From the NCBI RefSeq assembly GCF_036323735.1, contig NC_086038.1, forward strand, positions 25,214,001 through 25,278,000: a stretch of 64,000 nucleotides of DNA, written 5' to 3'. Positions 57,132-64,000 of this stretch are shown here, in pieces. Under the pieces are notes generated by a model, which was not told the origin of the DNA, made no database searches, and saw only the letters and a program-made list of their open reading frames with translations. Numbering within the stretch: position 1 is the stretch's first letter; the number at the start of each line of letters is the position of its first letter. Source of the DNA: Rattus norvegicus (taxonomy: Eukaryota > Chordata > Mammalia > Rodentia > Muridae). The position numbers and the translations under genes were made by a program.

Positions 57132-57742
57132 TTGTTTGGCTTGGTTGTTTTGGAGACTGGTCTCACACAGCCTAGGCTGGCCCAGAGCTCATTATGTAGC
57201 ACAGAATGATCCCCAGTACTGAGATTACAAGTCTGTGCCACCGTTAGGGATTAATGCTAGGGGCAGAACCCAGGCATGCCAGCACTAGGCATATCCTACC
57301 CACCAAGCTACAACTCCATCTCCTCAGGCTGCAGCAGCAACTTATAACCAGGGCGACAGTGAAAGCAGCTGATGCCACTGTTAGGTACGGAGTGCAGGAC
57401 AAAACGGTGTTACTTGTGCGGAAGCATGGGATATACTACTACCTACTATTCTAAAACATTAAGTGAGAAGGGCTGTGTTCGGATGTGTGAAGCTGAAGAC
57501 TGCAGCCGGGACCTCAGCCATCCCACAGTACTCTACAACTGAAATCCACCCAGACCCCAGTTTTGTTCCTTTTATATTATTTTATATGTATACGTGTTTT
57601 GCCTGCAGAGGTTAAAAGAGGGTGCGGGATCCCCCTTAGGGCTGAGGATAAAGCTCTGCTATGTAGGACCTGGGGATTGAACTGGGTCCTCTACAAGAGC
57701 AACAAGTGCTCTTAACCCACTCTCAGCCTCACCAACCCCAGG

Positions 57743-57743
<1 letters not shown>

Positions 57744-57779
<36 letters not shown>

Positions 57780-58300
57780 TCCTTTCTTTCTTTCTTTTTC
57801 TTTCTTTCTGTTCTTTTCATTCTTTAGCCTCACCAACCCCAGGTTTTATTCATTGTCTTTCTTTTCTGTTCTCTTTTGTTTTTGTTTTTGTTTATTTGTT
57901 TGTTTGGTTTGGTTTTGGGGTTTTGGGGGGGTTTTTTTGTTTTTTGTTTGTTTGTTTTCTTTTTAGGGTTTTTGCTGTGCAGCCTTGGAACTAGCTCTGT
58001 AGAGCAGGCTGATCTTGAACTCACAGATCCGCCTGCCTCTTGCCTCCTGCGTGCTGGAATTAAAGTCGTGGTCCACCATCACCCAGCTTCTACAAGTTTT
58101 TTTAAAGACTTATTTATATTTTGTGTGTATAAATGTTTTGTCTGGATGTCTCTGCACCATCCGCATGCAGTGCCCACAGAGGCCAGAAGAGGGTGTAGGA
58201 TCCCCTGGAACTGGAGTTGATGGTTGCGAGACATGATGTGGATCCTCTGTAAGAGTAGCTAGTACTTTTAAATGCTGGCCCATCTCTCCATTGCCCTGCC
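57744..58300. repeat. (TCTG)n, T/G-rich tract, reverse B1 and reverse B3
   Basis: (TCTG)n 57743-57779, (TTTG/GGGGTTT) tract 57880-57960, reverse B1 57965-58090, reverse B3 58100-58295. Confidence 0.82.
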
Positions 58301-58496
58301 CCCTTTTTAAGCATAGTCCTACATATCCTAAACTAGCCTTAGCATATAGTCAAGGAGGACCTGAGTGCCTCTGCCTCCTGAGTGCTGGGATTACAGGCGT
58401 GCATAATGTAATCTACTATCAAATAAACCGGTGTAGTTTATGTGAAACCAGGGATCAAATCCACGGCTTTACTGACTCCTTAAAACGTGTGCTTCC

Positions 58497-58599
58497 GGGG
58501 TTGGGGATTTGGCTCAGTGGTAGAGCGCTTACCTAGGAAGCACAAGGTCCTGGGTTCGGTCCCCAGCCCCAGGGGTTGGGGGGGAGCAAAAAAAAAAAA
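58497..58599 (+). repeat. ID SINE (GGAAG core, altered tail)
   Basis: GTGTGCTTCC is perfectly duplicated at 58487-58496 and 58600-58609. After the core there is an extra GGGGTTGGGGGGGAGC before the A-run, and no GAACC. Confidence 0.95.
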
Positions 58600-58742
58600 G
58601 TGTGCTTCCTTGATTTATGAAGAAGGACATTGGACCAGGAGAATGATTCTGAGATTTGAAAATGCACTTCTGGGTGTAGAAGTCTGGCTACACTACAACT
58701 GGGTTTTAATTAAATTTATGGTACTAGCAGAGGATGCCTGAA

Positions 58743-58743
<1 letters not shown>

Positions 58744-58798
<55 letters not shown>

Positions 58799-58799
58799 T
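58744..58799 (+). repeat. (GT)n microsatellite
   Basis: Near-pure GT run, followed by a B3-like decayed segment. Confidence 0.96.
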
Positions 58800-58959
58800 G
58801 AATATATGCTCACATGTGCATTCAGGTGTCCAAGGAGGCCAGAAAAGTATGTTTGATTCTCCAGAACTGGAGTTAAAGGTGCTTGGAACCATGTGATGCA
58901 GGTGCTAGGACATGAATTGCAAGTTGAGACTTAACATGTAGCCCGATGAAGGGTAACCA

Positions 58960-59593
58960 AACATGCCCAAGATGGTGGGTACTCAGGGAAAACATATTCC
59001 GTTGTTCCTATCACAACAAACTCTTGGAGTGTTTAAGTATTTCTTGGTTTATTCCCTCTTTTCCCCCAGGGTGGGAATTAAGCCCCATGTCTTACTGATA
59101 GAGCACCTCACACTGACCTACATGCAGCCTTTTGTCAGCATTTGGAATCACTTCAAAGCCTCGTAATTGTTGGCAAACTGAAATACAATGAGCTCTCCTC
59201 TAGACTAATTAAAAGGAGTCTCAGGGTGGAGCCCAGGATGATTAAGGCTCTCCCTTCAGTGGTTCCACAAGCAGCAAGTGTCACCTAGGCAGTGATATCA
59301 ATCTGTTAGGAAATATTAATGAATACTTTCAAGGTCTTGGGCCTCTTATGCTGTAGGCAATCCCAGAATCCATTGCATTTGAGACAGGAGTTAAGTTGCC
59401 CATTAGGTAGTAAGGATGGGTCCATGATGGTAATCACAAAAGCCCTTCCCCAAATGTCAGAGCAACTCTCTGGTTGTACCACAGGAGCATAAATAGGGCA
59501 TGTGGACCCCTTGCTGTCTGGACTCACCATGTGCTCAAAAATGAGCAGTGTTATAAGTCTGTATCTAATTCCTGCCCTACATGTCTACCATAG

Positions 59594-59594
<1 letters not shown>
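58960..59594. other. Upstream flank, no gene seen
   Basis: Unique-looking DNA without a supported ORF, followed by (CA)n at 59595-59641. Confidence 0.45.
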
Positions 59595-59643
<49 letters not shown>

Positions 59644-60119
59644 TCAGGGACTGGCTCAATGATTAAGAGCACTGTCTGCTGCTTTTCCAGAAGACCTGTT
59701 CAATCCCCATCCCCAACATGGCATCTCACAGCTATCTGTAAATCCCAATTCCAGAGGATCTGATGTCCATTCCTAGCCTCCATAAAAATCTGTATGGGCT
59801 CAAGCTTGCCAGGTAAGTGCTTGGCAGAAGGAAGTGAACTTGAAATAGAGAACAGTATTCACGATCTCATTCCTGGCTCAGCAAAAGTTTCTAGACAGTA
59901 TGGAGGTATAAAAGGAATTGATAGCCAAGTGGTGGTGCCTGCCTTTAATCCCCGTTCTCTGAGGCAGAAATGGGTAGGTCTCTGAGTTCAAGGCTGGCTA
60001 GAGCTACATAGTGAGACCATCTCAAAAGCAAGGAATATATAAAGAGACTGAATCTCTTACTCACGTGTCAAACAAGATATACCACAAGTCTAGGCAACTG
60101 TGGATTTGTTGACAACCTT

Positions 60120-60391
60120 TGGGGGAAGCAGGTAAGAAACAGGGTTTCACAGGGTTTCTCCGTGTAGCCCTGGCTGTCCTGCAACTGGCGCTGTAGACAA
60201 GGGTGGCCTTAAGCTAGCAGACATCCAAGAGTCTCTGCCTCCTAAGTGCAGGGATTAAAGGTGTGTGCAACACCACCCAGCTATTGACAATATTTTTTCT
60301 TTTTTCCTTTTTCTTTTTTTCGGAGCTGGGGACCAAACCCAGGGCCTTGCGCTAGGCAAGCGCTCTACCACTGAGCTAAATCCCCAACCCC
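60120..60391 (-). repeat. Reverse B1 SINE followed by reverse ID SINE
   Basis: B1 60140-60285. ID 60294-60391 lacks a few bases at the core (GCGCTAGGCAAGCGC on the plus strand). TGACAATATTTTT flanks the ID on both sides. Confidence 0.9.
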
Positions 60392-60880
60392 TGACAATAT
60401 TTTTAAATTGGGAAATTCGTACATAAAATTCCAAGCTTCTGGGGTGCTATACTGTGTTACATACTGGAGCCCTTTGCTTCAGCCCTCAGTACTGACAAAG
60501 GGGGAAGGAAGCATGTGGCCTTCAGACCCCATGCCTCATGCCTTAGTTTACCATCCATCTACACAAGGGGTGTCCAATGACAGCACTAAGCTTGGCAATG
60601 TTGACTTGAGGACTGATTTTTGTTTCCTTCTGTCTGGGAGTGTGGGGGGGGGTTGTGGGAAGTGTTGTTGCTATGAAACAGACATAGCACAGGCTGGCTT
60701 TGAATTCACTGTGTAATCACGGATGACACCTGCCTCTACCTCCGAAGTGCTAACATTAGAGGCATGTAACCAGCCTCTACCACCGAACTACAGATTTTTG
60801 TGCTTCTAAGGGATCACCAACAGTACCTCAGAATCACCACTAGAGGGACTATAACCAAAGAAATTGGCAAGTTCCAAGGC

Positions 60881-60881
<1 letters not shown>

Positions 60882-60941
<60 letters not shown>

Positions 60942-61010
60942 TTACAGAGACAGACAGAGACAGAGACAGACAGAGACAGAGACAGAAACAGAGACACAGA
61001 GAGAGACAGA
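60882..61010 (+). repeat. (GT)n followed by (CAGAGA)n
   Basis: (GT)n 60883-60938, then CAGAGACAGACAGAGA repeats to about 61010. Confidence 0.96.
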
Positions 61011-61653
61011 TTTTCACCATGTACCCCTGCCTGTAGGTCTGACTCTTTTTCAGAAAAAAAAATTAAGATTTGTTAGCAGGGCATCTTTGTGCCTGCCCAT
61101 AAACCTAGCACTCAGGAGCTGAGGCAAGAGGGGTTGCCATGAGGCCAGGGAAAGCCTGGGCTACGTTGTAAGTGTAAAAAGAAAAGAGAAGCAAAGAAAA
61201 AGGAAAAGAAAAGGACTGGTAAGTTGGTTCAGTCAGCAAAGTTGCTTGCAGCCAAGTCAGATAACAAACTTTTTTTTTTTAAAATAAGACAGACTTTCCT
61301 CTCTCTGTAGCTCTGGCTGTCCTGGTACTTACTTTGTAGACCAGGATGGTTTCAGATTCAGAGATCTGCCTGACTCTACCTCTGGAGTGGCAGAATTAAA
61401 GAAGCGCCATCACACACAGCCTCCAATAACAGACTGGAGAGTAGGAGTGTTTTTATGACTTGTTTGTTTTTCTGTGAGCACGTGTGAGTCCAGCGGGTGC
61501 CTGTGGATGTCAAAGGACAGCTTGCAGCAGCTGGCTTCCTCCTTCCACTATGTGGGTTCCAGGGTTAGAAGTCTCCGGCTGGTCAGCCTACTTAGCAACT
61601 CTCAGATTTTTTGCTTTTGTCATATTTTCTTAGGTTTGTTTGTTTAATGTGTG

Positions 61654-62058
61654 TGCTAGTTGGTTTTGTGTGTCAGCTTGACACAGCTGGAGTTATCACA
61701 GAGAAAGGAGCCTCCCTTGAGGAAATGCCTCCATGAGACCCAGCTGTAAGGCATTTTCTCAATTAGTGATCAATGGGGAAGGGCCCAGCCCATTGTGGGC
61801 AGTGCGGTCCCTGGGCTGGTGGTGCTCTCATAAGAGAGCAAGCTGAGCAAGCCATGGGAAGCAAGCCAGTAAGCAGCATCCCTCCATGGCCTCTGCATCA
61901 GCTTCTGCCTCCAGGTTCCTGTGTGAGTTCCTGCCCTGACTTCCATCAATGATGAAATACAATGTGGAAGTGTAAGCTGAATAAAACCTTTTCTCCCCAG
62001 CTTACTCTTTGCTCATTGTGTTTCCTCCATCTCGGCAATAGAAGCCTTAACTAAGACA
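61654..62058 (+). repeat. MaLR-type (MTD-like) LTR, nearly complete
   Basis: Starts TGCTAGTTGGTTTTGTGTGT, has GAGGAAATGCCTCCATGAGA and GCAAGCCAGTAAGCAGCAT, and ends AATAGAAGCCTTAACTAAGA. The reverse copy at 26219 matches its complement in order. Confidence 0.75.
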
Positions 62059-62144
62059 GCGTGCATAGCAAGTGCTTTTACACACTGAGCCATTCACCTG
62101 ACCTTCAGCATTCTTTGCATAATGTTGTCTCAGTTTAAAATCTG

Positions 62145-62920
62145 GGGGATCATTCAGGCAGTGGGGTGTACCTCTTTAATCCCAGCTCTCAGGAGGCAGA
62201 GGCAGAAGGATCTCTAAGTTCAAAGCCAGCCTGCTCTACAGAGCCAATTTCAGAACAGGGCTACACAGAAAAGCCTCATCTTGAAAAACCAAATTAATTA
62301 ATTAATTGTAAAATAAAATAGTTGAGTAGTAGTGGCCCACACCTTTAATCCCAGCACTCAGGAGGCAGAGACAGGCTGATCTCTCTGAGTTCAAAACCAA
62401 CTTGGTCTACAGAGCAAGTTCCAGGATAGCCAGAGCTACACAGAGAAATCTTGTCTAGAAAACAAACAAACCAACAAACAAAAATCTGGGGAATCTGTAA
62501 TCCCAGCACTTGGGAGTCTGGAAGCTGAATGGTTTCAGTGAGGCTGGAAAGGTGGACTGATATGTACTATTCCTACAAAGGATCCGAGCTTAGACCTCAG
62601 CATCTGCAAACTCAGGACCACCTCCAGTACCAGCTCAAGGCCTCTGCCAACACCTGCACTATATGCACGTGCATGCACACGCACACACACACATGTGCAC
62701 ACGCACACACATGTGCGCACACACACACGCACACGCACACACAATTTTTTAGTTTTTTTTGTTGTTGGTTTTTCAAGAAACGGTTTCTCTGTGTAGCCCT
62801 AGCTATCCTAGAACTTACGCTGCTAACCAGGCTGGCCTGAAACTCAGAGATCCACCTGCCTCTCCTTCTCTAGTACTGGAATTAGAGTTGTGAGCCACCA
62901 CTGCCTAGCTCTCACATGCA
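62145..62920. repeat. SINE cluster: B1 (+), B1 (+), B3 (+) with CA tail, B1 (-)
   Basis: 62145-62300, 62330-62480, 62535-62742 and 62755-62920 respectively, each with recognisable family heads and tails. Confidence 0.85.
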
Positions 62921-63160
62921 CATATTTTTTTTTTAAATTGAGATAGAGTCTCACTATATATCTCTGGATGGCTTGGAACTCATTACGTAGACAAGGTTGG
63001 CCTCAAACTTGCTGTGTAACCTACAACAACCTAGAACTTTTGATCTTGCACCTACCTCCCAAGTGTGACTGTTACAAGCTTTTACCCCTCTGTCCAACTC
63101 TTTTCTAGGGTTTGGGAATATGTAAATTTTCAGATGATCCCTAACCATCCTCTAGAGCAG

Positions 63161-63369
63161 CAGTTCTCAACCTTCCTAATGCTGCAACCCTTAATACAGT
63201 TCCTCATGCTGTGGTGACCCCCTAGCCAGAAAACTATTTTCATCGCTACTTCATAACTTCAATTTTGCTACTGTTATGAATCATAATGTAAATATCTGTG
63301 TTTTCCAATGGTCTCAGGTGACCTCTGTGAAAGGATCCTTTCATGCAACCTACAAGTTGAGAACCACTG
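63161..63369 (+). repeat. hAT-type (URR1-like) DNA transposon
   Basis: CAGTTCTCAACCTTCCTAAT start and AAGTTGAGAACCACTG end form terminal inverted repeats; TCTAGA lies just outside on both sides. Length about 210. Confidence 0.82.
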
Positions 63370-63572
63370 TTCTAGATTCCATTGGAATCTGTTGGAACTT
63401 TTCACTTCTCATTTTATTAATAATTATAATCATATGATCATTATAATTAATAATTATAAACTCTTTTAGGTGGCTAGGAATTTATTGATATTGTTCTTTC
63501 AAAGAGCCAATTTTCTGTTTGACTGATATATTTTAGTCTCTTTTAATTTCCCCATGATCTTTTTGTTTTTCA

Positions 63573-63872
63573 AGATTTATCTATTATACATAAGTACACT
63601 GTCACTGTCTTCAGACACACCAGAAGAGGGCATCAGATCCCACCCATTACAGATGGCTGTGAGAGGGTTGGGGATTTGGCTCAGTGGAAGAGCGCTTGCC
63701 TAGTAAGCGCAAGGCCCTGGGTTCGGTCCCCAGCTCCGAAAAAAAAAGAAAAGGAAAACAAAACAAAACAAAACAGATGGCTGTGAGCCACCGTGTGGTT
63801 GCTGGGGTTATAACTCAAGACTTCCGGAAGAGCAGTCAATGCTCTTCACCACTGAGCCATCTCTCCAGCCCT
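63573..63872 (-). repeat. Reverse B2 SINE split by an ID SINE
   Basis: B2 complement at 63573-63664 and 63774-63872. The plus-strand ID at 63665-63773 is flanked by the duplicated ACAGATGGCTGTGAG. The B2 half carries CCAGAAGAGGGCATC. Confidence 0.93.
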
Positions 63873-64000
63873 CTCCCATGATCTTTTAAAAATTGTTTTT
63901 TATTTTACTCTATGTTCAATACTGTTTTGCCTGCATGTGTGTCTGTATGAAGGTGTCAGATCTCCTGGAACAATTGTAAGCTGTGGTAGGTGCTGGGAAT

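Noticed and set aside
56741..57241. 166-codon minus-strand ORF with poly-Gln and poly-His
   Set aside because: The homopolymers come from the compound triplet array, and the remainder has no recognised homology or splice support.

Overview
The window is mammalian nuclear DNA, and almost certainly rat (Rattus). It carries 16 ID SINEs (the BC1-derived family that is hugely expanded in rat), B1, B2 and B3 SINEs, L1_Rn-type LINEs, MaLR and ERVK-like LTRs and many long CA/GA/GGA microsatellites. No bacterial operon, CRISPR array, phage or plasmid feature is present. Family names come from recognition of the sequence, not from a database search.

Only one host protein-coding gene is clearly supported: Dnajc12, on the minus strand. 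Its five coding exons lie at 52203-52126, 42002-41924, 39807-39668, 32694-32490 and 32089-31995. They splice with GT-AG junctions into a 198-codon J-domain co-chaperone with the HPD motif at residues 42-44. The promoter side, near 52.2-52.5 kb, has a CCAAT box, a CRE/UPRE-like TGACGTC, a ZNF143-like motif and a long TTG repeat.

Layout. 1-4037: 3' part of a defective gammaretrovirus-type endogenous provirus (gag, readthrough UAG, protease, deleted RT, RNase H, integrase, env stub, 3' LTR). 4.0-15.2 kb: intergenic repeats, including an ERVK-like LTR, a long unclassified dispersed repeat, MaLR, SINEs, a 31-bp GC-rich minisatellite and a TG/TC tract. 14.4-21.8 kb: an inverted L1 3' end followed by a long decayed L1. 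21.9-31.9 kb: GA repeats, a second copy of the unclassified repeat, a ~710-bp GGA tract grown inside a B3 SINE, and more SINEs. 32.0-52.2 kb: Dnajc12, with a near-full-length younger L1 (44.5-50.5 kb) antisense in intron 1. 52.2-64 kb: upstream flank with SINEs, an L1 3' fragment, compound triplet repeats and a small GC-richer patch at 56.05-56.55 kb holding CTCF-like, ZNF143-like and ETS-like motifs.

I found no new defence, mobile or regulatory system. The most informative signals are the intact Dnajc12 model, the CTCF/ZNF143-like patch near 56.1 kb, the linked core and tail signature dividing the ID elements into two source lineages, the directly repeated L1s and B2s that could recombine across Dnajc12 exons, and the GGA tract inside a SINE.
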